A DNA stretch of 64,000 nt, taken from positions 37,850-101,849 of the forward strand of contig NZ_FMBW01000065.1 in assembly GCF_900091725.1 (NCBI RefSeq). Reading direction: 5' to 3'. This DNA comes from Streptomyces sp. DvalAA-43 (GTDB lineage Bacteria > Actinomycetota > Actinomycetes > Streptomycetales > Streptomycetaceae). Each line of letters starts with the position of its first letter. Position 1 is the first letter of the stretch. The translations under genes and the position numbers were made by a program. The notes beneath the pieces are model-generated. The model did no database searches. It was not told the DNA's origin and was given only the letters and a program-made list of their open reading frames with translations. Of this stretch, positions 51,214 through 60,269 are shown one piece after another.

Positions 51214-52830
51214 GTGAGACTCACCCCTCTCGTGATCGCCGCGACGTCCGTCGCACTGGTCGCCCCGACCGCCGCACAGGCTCACTCCCCCGCCACACGC
51301 ACCCCGGCCGCACCCGGCGTCAGCGTCCCGGGCGGGCGGTACGAGCACGCGGTCGAGCTGAAGTTCCGGGCCGAGCGCGGAACCACCGTCCGTTACACGC
51401 TGGACGGGACGACCCCGACCCGCGACAGCCACGTCTACTCCCCCGGCCGTCCGCTGCGGATCAAGAAGGACACCAATGTCACCGCGGCGGCCTTCCGGGG
51501 CGACCGGAGCAGCGTCCCGGTCGCCCGCGGCTATCTGATCAAGTCGCGGGAGAAGCCACTCGCCCGGCTCGTCGTGATGTCCGATGTGCATGTCGGCAGC
51601 CACGCCACCGCCGACAAGAAGTACGAGAGCTTCTTCGACACCATCGGGTCGATCTTCCCCCGGCCCGACGCGATCCTGTCCAACGGCGACATGATCAACG
51701 ACAACGGTGACGGCAAGGGACCCGATCACCGGATCGTCTCCGAGATCTTCCGGACGGAACTGGCCCGCAAGGGCATGACGGGCACGCAGCTGCTGATCTC
51801 CAACGGCAACCACGACGCGAGCCTCGCGGCGATACGGGCCGGCTACCCCAGGGCCTGGTTCCCCGACTCGGGCGGCGGCTACTACGAGTCCGACGTGAAG
51901 GGCCTGCACGTCCTCACGGTCAACACCGAGACGTACGACTCCGACACGGCCCAGCGCACCTGGCTCAAGAAGCGGCTCGCCGAGATCACCGCCGACCGGA
52001 CCTACAAGGGCAAGCCGGTCCTGGTCCAGGGCCACCGGCCCACCACCGGTACGACGATGGACGGCCAGCAGGCCTCCAACCCCCGGCTCGCCGAGGATCT
52101 GAGCGCCTTCCCGCAGGCCATCCTCTTCTCCGGCCACTCGCACCTGAACATCAACGACGACCGCTCGATCCACCAGCGGGACTTCACCTCGGTCAACGAC
52201 GGCTCGATGTCGTACGTCGAGGTCGACCACGGCTACCAGGCGGTCACCGAGGACGGTCTGGCCGACCGCTTCGAGACGCCCACCGCGCAGGCGCTCTTCG
52301 TCGAGGTCTACAAGGACCGTACGGAGATCGCGCGGGTCAACATGGCCGCGGACAAGCACGACATCTACACCGGCGGCCAGTGGTCGGCGAACTGGCAGCC
52401 GCCCTACGCCAGCGCGGGCACCCTCGCCGGTTCCACCTGGACCGTCCGGCTGAAGGGGTCGACGAGCCGGCAGATCAAGGACAACTTCCGCTACACGGAC
52501 ACCGCGCGCAACACCGTGGCGCCGAGGTTCACCACGCGCAGGCCGCTGTCCCCCGTGCGTGACGCCGAGGGCGGCACGGCGCTGCGGATCGCGCAGGCCG
52601 AGGACGACCAGATGATCCACCACTACGACGTCGACATCACCGACGCCACCACCGGCGCCTCGGTCGTCTCGTCCAAGGTCCTCTCGGACTTCACCTTCAC
52701 GCCCCGCCCGAACACCCTCGACATCCCGGTGCCGGGCGCGGTCCGTGGCGGCCGGTACGTGGCACGCGTCGTCGCCGTGGACGCGTACGGGAACGCCTCC
52801 CCGGCCGCGTCCCTGACCTTCCGGAAGTAG
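51214..52830 (+). CDS. Secreted metallophosphoesterase with chitobiase/beta-hexosaminidase C-terminal-like domain
   Basis: A 538-residue exported enzyme. The signal peptide (RLTPLVIAATSVALVAPTAA) is followed by a CHB_HEX_C-like sandwich (about 35-110; TVRYTLDGTTPTRDS). A calcineurin-type phosphoesterase follows with the metal motifs VMSDVHVG, LSNGDMIND, SNGNHD, VQGHRP and FSGHSH. A C-terminal fibronectin-like segment ends the protein. It hydrolyses an extracellular phosphoester of unknown identity. GTG at 51214 is chosen because AGGGA lies just upstream and the signal peptide then starts normally; an ATG 57 bases earlier would add a charged leader. Confidence 0.88.
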   Translation: MRLTPLVIAATSVALVAPTAAQAHSPATRTPAAPGVSVPGGRYEHAVELKFRAERGTTVRYTLDGTTPTRDSHVYSPGRPLRIKKDTNVTAAAFRGDRSSVPVARGYLIKSREKPLARLVVMSDVHVGSHATADKKYESFFDTIGSIFPRPDAILSNGDMINDNGDGKGPDHRIVSEIFRTELARKGMTGTQLLISNGNHDASLAAIRAGYPRAWFPDSGGGYYESDVKGLHVLTVNTETYDSDTAQRTWLKKRLAEITADRTYKGKPVLVQGHRPTTGTTMDGQQASNPRLAEDLSAFPQAILFSGHSHLNINDDRSIHQRDFTSVNDGSMSYVEVDHGYQAVTEDGLADRFETPTAQALFVEVYKDRTEIARVNMAADKHDIYTGGQWSANWQPPYASAGTLAGSTWTVRLKGSTSRQIKDNFRYTDTARNTVAPRFTTRRPLSPVRDAEGGTALRIAQAEDDQMIHHYDVDITDATTGASVVSSKVLSDFTFTPRPNTLDIPVPGAVRGGRYVARVVAVDAYGNASPAASLTFRK

Positions 52831-52865
52831 GGCTTCCAGGACCGGACGGCTCCCTCCCCCGGGTG

Positions 52866-52892
52866 CCGCCCGGTCCCGGTCCTGCCGGGCGG
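52866..52892. terminator. Hairpin between convergent genes
   Basis: CCGCCCGG and CCGGGCGG, an 8-bp stem abutting the leftward stop at 52893. Confidence 0.6.
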
Positions 52893-53420
52893 TCAGGTCG
52901 CGTCGGGATCGACCGCGACGCGTCCCCTGGCACGCCTGCCGACCACGGCGGCCGCCGCGACGGCACTGCCCGCGAAGGCCAGGGCGACCATCCACGGCTG
53001 GTTGAAGGCATGCCGGGTGGCGTGGTCGACGGAGTAACGGCCCGGCCCGGTCAGGCCGATCGCGGCGGCGGTGAAGCCGAGGAACGCCGGGTACTCGTAA
53101 CCGCCGCCCTGCGCGAAGAATCCGGCCGGCGCGTGCACGGCCACGGCGCCCGCCATCGCCCCGGCCGCGGCCGCACCGGCCGCCGGGGTGGCGAGGCCGA
53201 GGGCCAGCAGCACTCCGCCGCCCGCCTCACCGAGCCCCGCGGCGACCGCGCTGTGCTTCGGCGGGTGGAAGCCCATCGCCTCCATCGCGGCGGTGGTTCC
53301 TTCGATGCCCCCGCCGCCGAACCAGCCGGCCAGCTTCTGGGTGCCGTGCGCGGCCAGTACCGCGCCGGTACCGACACGCAGGACGAGCAGGCCGAGGTCA
53401 CGCCGGTCGAAGCAGGCCAT
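52893..53420 (-). CDS. DoxX-family membrane protein
   Basis: A 175-residue integral membrane protein with four helices. It begins MACFDRRDLGLLVLRVGTG and has the DoxX segment AHGTQKLAGWFGGGG, then GLGEAGGGVLLALGLATP and a C-terminal basic tail. DoxX proteins are linked to quinone or thiol redox reactions at the membrane, but individual functions vary. GGAG before the ATG at 53420 supports the start. It is divergent from the FadH-like gene, so the palindrome at 53580-53609 could affect both. Confidence 0.85.
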   Translation of the reverse strand: MACFDRRDLGLLVLRVGTGAVLAAHGTQKLAGWFGGGGIEGTTAAMEAMGFHPPKHSAVAAGLGEAGGGVLLALGLATPAAGAAAAGAMAGAVAVHAPAGFFAQGGGYEYPAFLGFTAAAIGLTGPGRYSVDHATRHAFNQPWMVALAFAGSAVAAAAVVGRRARGRVAVDPDAT

Positions 53421-53579
53421 GGGTGTCTCCGCAGGGGTTCGGGGGCGGGCGGGACGAGCGGGCGGCACCTGCTCCATGCCGGGCGGATGCCACGCTTCCA
53501 CTCTCCGTGGCGCGGGGCGCCGACGAGGCCCGGTGTTAGGCCGTCCGGGGGACGACCCCGTTCGCGGCACTGAGACCCA

Positions 53580-53609
53580 CGCCATTATGCAACTTGTTGC
53601 ACAATGGCG
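53580..53609. promoter_or_regulatory. 30-bp near-perfect palindrome upstream of fadH-like gene
   Basis: Arms CGCCATT...AATGGCG enclose TGCAAC-TT-GTTGCA; 13 of 15 base pairs match. It lies 51 bp before the start at 53660 and overlaps the expected promoter. Operator for the PadR protein encoded downstream, or for another repressor. Confidence 0.75.
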
Positions 53610-53659
53610 TTCCGGTGGTCTACAACTGGCGCAACCGACACTGCGCGAGGAGCCGCCGC

Positions 53660-55675
53660 ATGAGCCCGTACCCGCATCTGCTGAGCCCGCTCGACCTGGG
53701 CTTCACCACGCTTCCCAACCGTGTGCTGATGGGCTCGATGCACATAGGTCTCGAAGAGGTCGAGCACGGCTTCGAGCGGATGGCCGCCTTCTACGCGGAG
53801 CGTGCCCGGGGCGGCGTCGGCCTGATGGTCACCGGCGGCATCGCCCCCAACGCCCGCGCCTGCTCCCTGCCCGGCGGTGCCAAGATGACCACCGAGGCGG
53901 AGGCCGAGCAGCACGCACGGGTCACCGCGGCCGTCCACGCGGCGGGCGGCCGGATCGCCATGCAGATCCTGCATTTCGGCCGCTACGCGCACCACCCCGA
54001 TCTGGTGGCACCGAGCGCGATCCAGGCGCCGATCAGCGCCTTCACCCCGCACGCCCTCACCGACGACGAGGTCGAGGAGACCATCGAGGACTTCGTCAGG
54101 GCGGCCGGACTCGCACGCCGTGCCGGGTACGACGGGGTCGAGATTATGGGCTCCGAGGGCTACCTCATCAATGAGTTCATCGCCGCCGCCACCAATCACC
54201 GCACCGACCGCTGGGGCGGCTCGTACGAGAACCGCGTCCGGTTCCCGGTCGAGATCGTGCGCCGGGTCCGTGAGCGGGTCGGCCCGGACTTCATCCTGAT
54301 CTACCGGCTGTCGATGCTGGACCTGGTGCCGGGCGGTTCCTCGCTGGAGGAGGTCGTGCGGCTCGCCCGCGCGATCGAGTCGGCCGGTGCGACGATCATC
54401 AACACGGGGATCGGCTGGCACGAGGCCCGGATCCCCACCATCGCCACCTCGGTGCCGCGTGGCGCCTACACCTGGGTCACGGAGAAGGTGCGGGGAGCGG
54501 TCTCCGTACCGCTGGTGACGAGCAACCGCATCAACACGCCCGAGGTCGCCGAGGAGATCCTCGCCTCGGGCCGGGCGGACATGGTGTCGATGGCCCGCCC
54601 GTTCCTCGCCGACCCCGACTTCGTCACCAAGGCGGCCGAGGGCCGCGCCGACGCGATCAACACCTGCATCGGCTGCAACCAGGCCTGCCTGGACCACATC
54701 TTCAGCGGCAAGGTCACCTCATGCCTGGTCAATCCGCGCGCCTGTCACGAGACCGAGCTCACCCTGTCGCCGACCCGCACCGTGAAGCGGGTGGCGGTCG
54801 TGGGCGCCGGGCCCGCCGGACTCGCGTGCGCCGTCTCGGCGTCCGAGCGCGGGCACGAGGTGACGCTGTTCGACGCGGCCGAGGAGATCGGCGGCCAGTT
54901 GAACGTGGCGCGCAGGGTCCCCGGCAAGGAGGAGTTCGACGAGACGCTGCGCTACTTCCGTACCCGGCTCCGGGAGGAGAAGGTCGAGCTGCGGCTCGGT
55001 ACGCGGGTCACGGCCGGTGCGCTCGACGGTTTCGACGAGGTCGTCCTCGCCACCGGGGTCACCCCGCGCTCCCCCGCGATCCCGGGCCAGGACCACCCCA
55101 GCGTGGTCGGGTACCTCGACGTCCTGCGCGACGGGGCACGGGTCGGCGAACGGGTCGCGATCATCGGGGCGGGCGGAATCGGCTTCGACGTCGCCGAGTT
55201 CCTCACCGACCCGGGCGACGCGGCGAGCCGCGACCCCGAGGTGTTCTTCCGGCAGTGGGGCGTCGACACCGACTACCGCGACCGCGGCGGGCTGCGCGCC
55301 CCGGAGCGCCAGAAGGCCCCCCGTACCCTCCATCTGATCCAGCGCAGGAGCGGCAAGGTCGGCGCGGGCCTGGGGAAGACGACCGGCTGGATCCACCGCA
55401 CCGAGCTGCGGCACCGGGGCGTCACGACGATCGCGGGCGCCGCCTACGACCGGATCGACGACGACGGCCTGCACCTCACCGTCGACGGCGAACAGCACCT
55501 CCTGCCCGTCGACACGATCGTGCTCTGCGCGGGCCAGGAGCCCCGCCGGGACCTGTACGAGGAGCTGCTCGCCGCCGGACGGACGGCCCATCTCGTCGGC
55601 GGCGCCGACGTGGCGGCCGAACTGGACGCCAAGCGGGCGATCCGCCAGGGCACGGAGCTCGCGGCTTCGCTGTGA
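53660..55675 (+). CDS. fadH: FadH-like NADPH 2,4-dienoyl-CoA reductase / old-yellow-enzyme fusion
   Basis: A 671-residue iron-sulphur flavoenzyme. The N-terminal TIM-barrel OYE domain (about 1-340) includes VLMGSMHIGLEE, GYDGVEIMGSEGYLINEF and ADMVSMARPFLADPDF. The 4Fe-4S cysteines are in CIGCNQACLDH, then TSCLVNPRAC. The C-terminal half binds FAD and NAD(P)H (VVGAGPAGLACAVSA; IIGAGGIGFDVAEF). Length and domain order match bacterial 2,4-dienoyl-CoA reductase, used in oxidation of unsaturated fatty acids. The ATG at 53660 fits the family start. The PadR gene lies 73 bp downstream, and a palindromic operator sits in the promoter. Confidence 0.93.
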   Translation: MSPYPHLLSPLDLGFTTLPNRVLMGSMHIGLEEVEHGFERMAAFYAERARGGVGLMVTGGIAPNARACSLPGGAKMTTEAEAEQHARVTAAVHAAGGRIAMQILHFGRYAHHPDLVAPSAIQAPISAFTPHALTDDEVEETIEDFVRAAGLARRAGYDGVEIMGSEGYLINEFIAAATNHRTDRWGGSYENRVRFPVEIVRRVRERVGPDFILIYRLSMLDLVPGGSSLEEVVRLARAIESAGATIINTGIGWHEARIPTIATSVPRGAYTWVTEKVRGAVSVPLVTSNRINTPEVAEEILASGRADMVSMARPFLADPDFVTKAAEGRADAINTCIGCNQACLDHIFSGKVTSCLVNPRACHETELTLSPTRTVKRVAVVGAGPAGLACAVSASERGHEVTLFDAAEEIGGQLNVARRVPGKEEFDETLRYFRTRLREEKVELRLGTRVTAGALDGFDEVVLATGVTPRSPAIPGQDHPSVVGYLDVLRDGARVGERVAIIGAGGIGFDVAEFLTDPGDAASRDPEVFFRQWGVDTDYRDRGGLRAPERQKAPRTLHLIQRRSGKVGAGLGKTTGWIHRTELRHRGVTTIAGAAYDRIDDDGLHLTVDGEQHLLPVDTIVLCAGQEPRRDLYEELLAAGRTAHLVGGADVAAELDAKRAIRQGTELAASL

Positions 55676-55681
55676 CGTACG

Positions 55682-55720
55682 GGCCCGGTGGCACGGGAGG
55701 CCGCCCCGCGCCACCGGGCC
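55682..55720. terminator. 11-bp hairpin terminator after fadH
   Basis: GGCCCGGTGGC and GCCACCGGGCC pair across a 17-base loop, seven bases after the stop. Confidence 0.65.
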
Positions 55721-55748
55721 GCGGCCGACCGTCCCTAGGATGCACCCC

Positions 55749-56297
55749 ATGTCACTCCCCCATGCGATTCTCACCGCCCTGCTGGAGAAGCCGTCGTCGG
55801 GGCTGGAGCTGACCCGCAGGTTCGACCGGTCGATCGGCTACTTCTGGTCCGCCACGCACCAGCAGATCTACCGGGAGCTCGGGAAGCTGGAGCAGGCCGG
55901 ACAGATCCGCGCACTGCCGTCGGCACAGCCCGCCCGTGGGCAGAAGAAGGAGTACGAGGTGCTGCCGGCCGGCCGCGAGGCGCTCGCCGCCTGGGTGGCC
56001 CGCCCGGAGGATCCCAAGCAGGTCCGGGATCCGCTGCTGCTGCGGATGCGGGCGGCGGCGGTCGTCGGGGCACCCGGTCTGGACGCGGAACTCCGCCGCC
56101 ACCTGGGGCTGCATCGTCGGCAGCTGGCGGAGTATCTGGAGATCGAGGAGCGGGACTTCCCGCCCGGACGCGACTCCGAGGAGGACCGGCTGCGCCATCT
56201 GGTCCTGCGCGGCGGCATCGATCTGGAGAACTTCTGGATCGGCTGGCTGACCCGGGCGCTGGACGAGGACCGGGAACCGGGCCCGACTCCCGGCTGA
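55749..56297 (+). CDS. PadR-family regulator
   Basis: A 182-residue PadR/Vir-type regulator. The N-terminal winged HTH opens with LPHAILTALLEKPSSGLELT, then FDRSIGYFWSATHQQIYREL and a Gln/Lys-rich wing (ARGQKKEYEVLPAGREAL). A C-terminal helical dimerisation region ends WLTRALDED. It probably represses the fadH-like gene just upstream through the palindrome at 53580-53609. An ATG nine bases earlier (55740) is also possible. Confidence 0.88.
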   Translation: MSLPHAILTALLEKPSSGLELTRRFDRSIGYFWSATHQQIYRELGKLEQAGQIRALPSAQPARGQKKEYEVLPAGREALAAWVARPEDPKQVRDPLLLRMRAAAVVGAPGLDAELRRHLGLHRRQLAEYLEIEERDFPPGRDSEEDRLRHLVLRGGIDLENFWIGWLTRALDEDREPGPTPG

Positions 56298-56371
56298 GCA
56301 CGGCCCGGAGGGGGCGTGCTCGGCCCGCTGCGGTCCGGTGGGACCTACAGACCGAGGCACGCCGCTTGCCG

Positions 56372-57337
56372 CTACGGTCCGCCCACCGGCGCCCGGTCGA
56401 GTTCGGCCCGCAGCACCGGGCCGCCCATCGGCCCCGGGCTCCCGATCACCACGCGCGACGGCGCTCCGCCCGTCGGTTCGGCGGCCGCCACGGCCCCGTC
56501 GCCGACGGCCCCGGTCCGCGCCTGGGCGCGGCTGAGCAGAATCACACCGCGTACCGCGGCCGCCGTTCCGAGCAGGGCCAGGAGCAGACTGACCGTCCCG
56601 CCCTGGAGGCGTTCGCCGAGCAGCGCCAGGCCGATGGCCGCCGCCGCCACCGGATTGGCGAGCGTGACGACCGCCAGCGGTGCGCCCAGGCCGCCCCGGT
56701 AGGCGGTCTGGGAGAGCAGCAGCCCGCCCGTCGCGAAGGCGGAGACCAGCAGCGCGACGACGACCAGACGCCAGCTGAGCAGCGGACCTGTGTGGTCGGT
56801 GACCGAGACGGTCAGGGTCTGGGTGAGTGCTGAGGCGACGCCGGACGTGATGCCGGACGCGGCGGCGTGCCGCAGCCCGGGGCGCGCTCCGGGCCTGCTC
56901 AGTCCGGCGACGACCGCCATGGTTCCGGCGCCGACGGCCAGGGCCTCGGGCAGGGTGAGCGTCTCGCTCGGGGCGCTGCCGCCCGCGGTCAGCAGCAGGG
57001 CGCCGAGGCCGAGCAGGGTGAGGATCGTGCCGCGCCATTCGATCCTGGTGACCCGCCGTCCGGCGGCGCGGGCACCCAGCGGGACGGCGGCGACCAGGGT
57101 GAGGGCGCCGAGCGGCTGGACGAGGGTGAGCGGGCCGTACTTGAGGGCGGCGACGTGGAGCAGCGCGCCCCCGGCGTTCAGGGCGACCGCCGACCACCAG
57201 GCGCCCCGCCCGAGCAGCCGCAGCACCCCGGTGCCCGGTTCGGTCCGCCCGGCGAGCCGGGACTGTGCCACCGCGGCCGACGCGTAGGCGGCGGCGGAGA
57301 CCAGGGACAGCGCGACAGCTGTCACGGTGGCGTTCAT
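56372..57337 (-). CDS. DMT (EamA-like) membrane transporter
   Basis: A 321-residue protein with nine to ten hydrophobic helices. It has the internal duplication of drug/metabolite transporters: VSAAAYASAAVAQSRLAG near the start and LVSAFATGGLLLSQTAYRGG in the second half, and GPLTLVQPLGALTLV at the usual conserved loop. The hydrophilic C-terminal tail has no domain. Substrate unknown. Its ATG overlaps the stop of the PAP2 gene upstream (ATGA), so the two are coupled. Confidence 0.8.
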   Translation of the reverse strand: MNATVTAVALSLVSAAAYASAAVAQSRLAGRTEPGTGVLRLLGRGAWWSAVALNAGGALLHVAALKYGPLTLVQPLGALTLVAAVPLGARAAGRRVTRIEWRGTILTLLGLGALLLTAGGSAPSETLTLPEALAVGAGTMAVVAGLSRPGARPGLRHAAASGITSGVASALTQTLTVSVTDHTGPLLSWRLVVVALLVSAFATGGLLLSQTAYRGGLGAPLAVVTLANPVAAAAIGLALLGERLQGGTVSLLLALLGTAAAVRGVILLSRAQARTGAVGDGAVAAAEPTGGAPSRVVIGSPGPMGGPVLRAELDRAPVGGP

Positions 57338-58212
57338 CGCCGCGCTCCGGTCGAGGCGTAGGGGGCCGCGGAGTACGGCTGCGCTCCGGCGTACGCGGCC
57401 GGAACGGCGGGCTCGGCGGGCCTGGGCACGGTCGAAGGCACGGGCTCGCCCGCTGCGGACGGCCACGGGAGGGGCACCCGTACCGGGTCCGTCCGCGGCA
57501 GCCGCAGGGCCGCGAAGGCCACCGCCAGCAGCGCGGAGACCACGATCGAGTCGAGCCAGTAGTGGTTGGCCGTGCCGACTATCACCAGCAGGGTGATGAG
57601 CGGGTGCAGCAGCCAGAGCCAGCGCCAGCGCGTCCGGGTCGCGACGATCAGCCCCACGGCGACCATCACCGACCAGCCGAAGTGCAGCGAGGGCATCGCG
57701 GCGAACTGGTTCGCCATCGAGTCGGTCGCCGGCGTCGCCCCGTACACCGTCGGTCCGTACACCTGGCCGGTGTCGACCAGTCCGGCGGCGGCCAGCAGTC
57801 GCGGCGGGGCGAGCGGGAAGAGCAGGTGGAGGGCGAGCGCGGCACCGGTGAGTGCGGCGAGGATGCGGCGCGACCAGACGTAGTGGCGCGGGCGGCGCCA
57901 GTAGAGCCACCCGAGGAAGAGCAGCGTGGCCGGGAAGTGCACGGTCGCGTAGTACGTGTTCGCGAGGTGGATCAGCGTCTCGTCGTGCAGCAGCAGGTTC
58001 TGCACCGCGCCCTCGCCGGGCAGGTGCGCGGTGCGCTCGAAGTCCCAGACGCGTCCGGCGTTGCGATACGCCTCGTCGACGTGACCGTTCGCGGCCTGTC
58101 GGCCGAGCTTGTAGATCACGAAGAGTCCCACGACCAGAAGCAGCTCGCGGACGAGGGGCGGTCGGGCAGAACTGTCCGGCTCCCGATCTGCTGGCTCGCT
58201 ACCGGCGTACAT
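57334..58212 (-). CDS. PAP2-superfamily membrane phosphatase (inositol-phosphorylceramide-synthase-like subgroup)
   Basis: A 292-residue protein with about six helices. The catalytic PAP2 residues appear in AMPSLHFGWSVMVA and GTANHYWLDSIVV, with a short acidic first motif. The layout resembles the PAP2_3/aureobasidin-resistance group that uses lipid phosphates. A Pro/Ala-rich C-terminal tail follows. The ATG at 58212 is preceded in frame by a GTG codon that could also serve. It is the first gene of a two-gene unit with the EamA transporter, divergent from the TetR gene and reading away from the large palindrome at 58274. Confidence 0.85.
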   Translation of the reverse strand: MYAGSEPADREPDSSARPPLVRELLLVVGLFVIYKLGRQAANGHVDEAYRNAGRVWDFERTAHLPGEGAVQNLLLHDETLIHLANTYYATVHFPATLLFLGWLYWRRPRHYVWSRRILAALTGAALALHLLFPLAPPRLLAAAGLVDTGQVYGPTVYGATPATDSMANQFAAMPSLHFGWSVMVAVGLIVATRTRWRWLWLLHPLITLLVIVGTANHYWLDSIVVSALLAVAFAALRLPRTDPVRVPLPWPSAAGEPVPSTVPRPAEPAVPAAYAGAQPYSAAPYASTGARR

Positions 58213-58273
58213 CACCCGGTGCCCCTTTGCTGACGAAGCGGTGTTACGGCGGCATGGTCCAGTCCATGCCGTA

Positions 58274-58341
58274 TCGATACGCCAGTGTACCGATACGCGA
58301 ACGTATCGGTACACACGCGTATCGGTACACTGGCGTATCGA
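58274..58341. promoter_or_regulatory. 68-bp compound palindrome of repeated GTATCGGTAC-type operators
   Basis: Two 26-bp arms (58274-58299 and 58316-58341) are exact reverse complements. The 16-bp centre holds another GTATCGGTACAC unit, and a GTATCGATAC lies at the left edge. It lies midway between the divergent PAP2 and TetR genes, a typical multi-site operator for the TetR protein at 58378. Confidence 0.85.
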
Positions 58342-58377
58342 AGGACCTCGTCGCAGATTCGCCGAGAGGGAAGACAC

Positions 58378-59001
58378 ATGTCGCCGCAGGACGTCGCACC
58401 GGAACCGGCACACACACCACGCCGTTCCAAGATCACGCCGGAGCGGGCGCAGGAGTTCTACGCGGCCGTGCTCGACATGCTGAGGGAGTCCGGTTACGAG
58501 GCACTCACCATGGAGGGGGTCGCCTCGCGGACCCGTTGCGGCAAGTCCACGCTCTACCGGCAGTGGGGCTCCAAGCCCGAGCTGGTCGTGGCCGCGCTCC
58601 ACGGCACCCGGCAGGCGCTGCTTCCGCACATCGACACCGGCACGCTCGCGGGGGACCTGCGCGAGGCGGTGCGGGCGATCGGCGAGGGCTCGGGACGCGA
58701 CACCCCACTGATGCACGCGCTCAGCCATGCCGCGCTGCAGAGCCCCGAGCTGCTGTGCGCGCTGCGCGAGGCGCTGATCCTGCCCGCACTGGCGGCGATC
58801 GACGAGATGGTCCGGCGCGGCGCGGAGCGCGGCGAGATCCCGGCGGACAACCCGGCGGCGGAGTTCGTCTCCGCCCAGCTCCTGGGCGTGATGCGCGTGC
58901 GGCCGCTGCTGGAGGGCAAGTACGCGGACGAGTCATATCTCACCCGCTTCGTGGAGAACGCGGTCCTTCCCTCACTCGGACTGGGCGCGTCCACGCCCTA
59001 G
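58378..59001 (+). CDS. TetR-family repressor
   Basis: A 207-residue TetR protein. The N-terminal HTH (about 15-65) includes RAQEFYAAVLDMLRESGYEA, LTMEGVASRTRCGKSTLYRQ and WGSKPELVVAAL. The ligand domain ends in LPSLGLG, with TetR_C-like helices. A GAGAGGGAA site precedes the ATG at 58378; an in-frame ATG upstream would put the operator palindrome inside the coding region and is rejected. It likely represses the divergent PAP2-EamA unit and itself through the 68-bp palindrome. Confidence 0.9.
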   Translation: MSPQDVAPEPAHTPRRSKITPERAQEFYAAVLDMLRESGYEALTMEGVASRTRCGKSTLYRQWGSKPELVVAALHGTRQALLPHIDTGTLAGDLREAVRAIGEGSGRDTPLMHALSHAALQSPELLCALREALILPALAAIDEMVRRGAERGEIPADNPAAEFVSAQLLGVMRVRPLLEGKYADESYLTRFVENAVLPSLGLGASTP

Positions 59002-59087
59002 TCCCGACAGACGTGGGCCGTCATCCGAGCGGATGATTACGACCCACCGGGCGCCGCACCGTGGGGACGGGGGCGGCGCACACATCC

Positions 59088-59125
59088 GGGCGGCCGGTGA
59101 CCCCTTGGGGAGTCACCGGCCGCCC
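59088..59125. terminator. 14-bp hairpin terminator after tetR
   Basis: GGGCGGCCGGTGAC and GTCACCGGCCGCCC pair perfectly across a 10-base loop, between the TetR and SPFH genes. Confidence 0.75.
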
Positions 59126-59255
59126 GCGGTTGTGCCCGGCCCCCCCGCCCGGGGAGTCGCACCGGCCGAAACGCACACCCCACCTTTCTCGTCCCCTTGA
59201 CGATAATCACCTTTCCCCTTTATCGTCCCACCGACGAGAACAAAGGGGTCCCGAC

Positions 59256-60269
59256 ATGGCCGACATCACGAGGCGCTTCGGCTGGCGCCATCTGCGCTCC
59301 GCGCCCACCGCGCACATCCGCCACCACAAGCGCGGCCGGCTCGCCCACGACGGGCCGGGGCTGAGCTTCTGGTACCGCTCCCTGAGCGCCGCACTCTCGG
59401 AAGTCCCGGTGAACGACCGGGAGTTGGCGATGGCCTTCCACGCCCGTACGTCCGACTTCCAGGACGTCACCGTGCAGGCGACCGTGACGTACCGGATCAG
59501 CGACCCGGCCGAGGCCGCCGCCCGGCTGGACTTCTCCATCGACCCGGACACCGGGGACTGGCGCGGCGCACCGCTGGAGCAGATCGCCACCCTGCTGACC
59601 GAGACCGCCCAGCAGCACACCCTCGACGTACTGGCCAGGACGGCGCTGGCCGAGGCGCTGGTCGACGGTGTCGCCTCGGTGCGCGACCGGGTCGCCGCGG
59701 GGCTCGCCGCCGAACCACGGCTGCCCGCCACCGGGATCGACGTGGTCGCGGTACGGGTGGTCGCCATCCGCCCCGAGGCCGAGGTGGAACGCGCCCTGCG
59801 CACCCCCGCCCGTGAGCAGATCCAGCAGGAGGCCGACCGGGCCACCTACGAACGCCGCGCCGTGGCCGTGGAGCGGGAACGGGCCATCGCCGAGAACGAG
59901 CTCGCCAGCCAGATCGAACTGGCCCGCAGGGAGGAGCAGTTGGTCGAGCAGCGCGGCACCAACACCCGCCGCGAGGCCGAGGAGCACGCGGCGGCCGACG
60001 GGGTGCGGGCCGAGGCCGAAGCGGCACGCAAGGTGCGGCTGGCCCGTGCCGAGGCCGAAGCCGCCCGCGAGGTCGGCGCCGCGCGGGCCGAGTCCCAGGC
60101 GGCCTGGCTGCGGGTGCACGGAGAGGTGGACGCCACGACGCTGCACGCGCTGGCGGCGACCCGGCTCGCCGAGAACCTGCCGCGCATCGACAGCCTCACC
60201 CTCTCCCCCGATGTACTCACCGGCCTGCTCAGCAAGCTCGGCGCCACCGGCGCGGAGCCCCGGGCATGA
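59256..60269 (+). CDS. SPFH (stomatin/prohibitin)-domain protein without membrane anchor
   Basis: A 337-residue protein. An SPFH domain spans about 20-190 (VPVNDRELAMAFHARTSDFQ, VTVQATVTYRISDPAEAAAR, GIDVVAVRVVAIRPEAEVER). A long coiled coil of Ala, Glu and Arg follows (about 190-285). The C-terminus is AATRLAENLPRIDSLTLSPD. No N-terminal membrane segment is visible, unlike most stomatins, so it may be cytoplasmic or peripheral. It overlaps the following NAD-kinase-like gene by four bases (ATGA), a tight pair suggesting joint function. A conspicuously AT-rich stretch (ATAATCACCTTTCCCCTTTA) at about 59200 may hold the promoter. Confidence 0.85.
   Translation: MADITRRFGWRHLRSAPTAHIRHHKRGRLAHDGPGLSFWYRSLSAALSEVPVNDRELAMAFHARTSDFQDVTVQATVTYRISDPAEAAARLDFSIDPDTGDWRGAPLEQIATLLTETAQQHTLDVLARTALAEALVDGVASVRDRVAAGLAAEPRLPATGIDVVAVRVVAIRPEAEVERALRTPAREQIQQEADRATYERRAVAVERERAIAENELASQIELARREEQLVEQRGTNTRREAEEHAAADGVRAEAEAARKVRLARAEAEAAREVGAARAESQAAWLRVHGEVDATTLHALAATRLAENLPRIDSLTLSPDVLTGLLSKLGATGAEPRA

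Noticed and set aside
58274..58341. CRISPR-like or mobile inverted repeat
   Set aside because: No regular spacers, and the unit structure sits precisely between divergent genes, one coding TetR; an operator explains it better.
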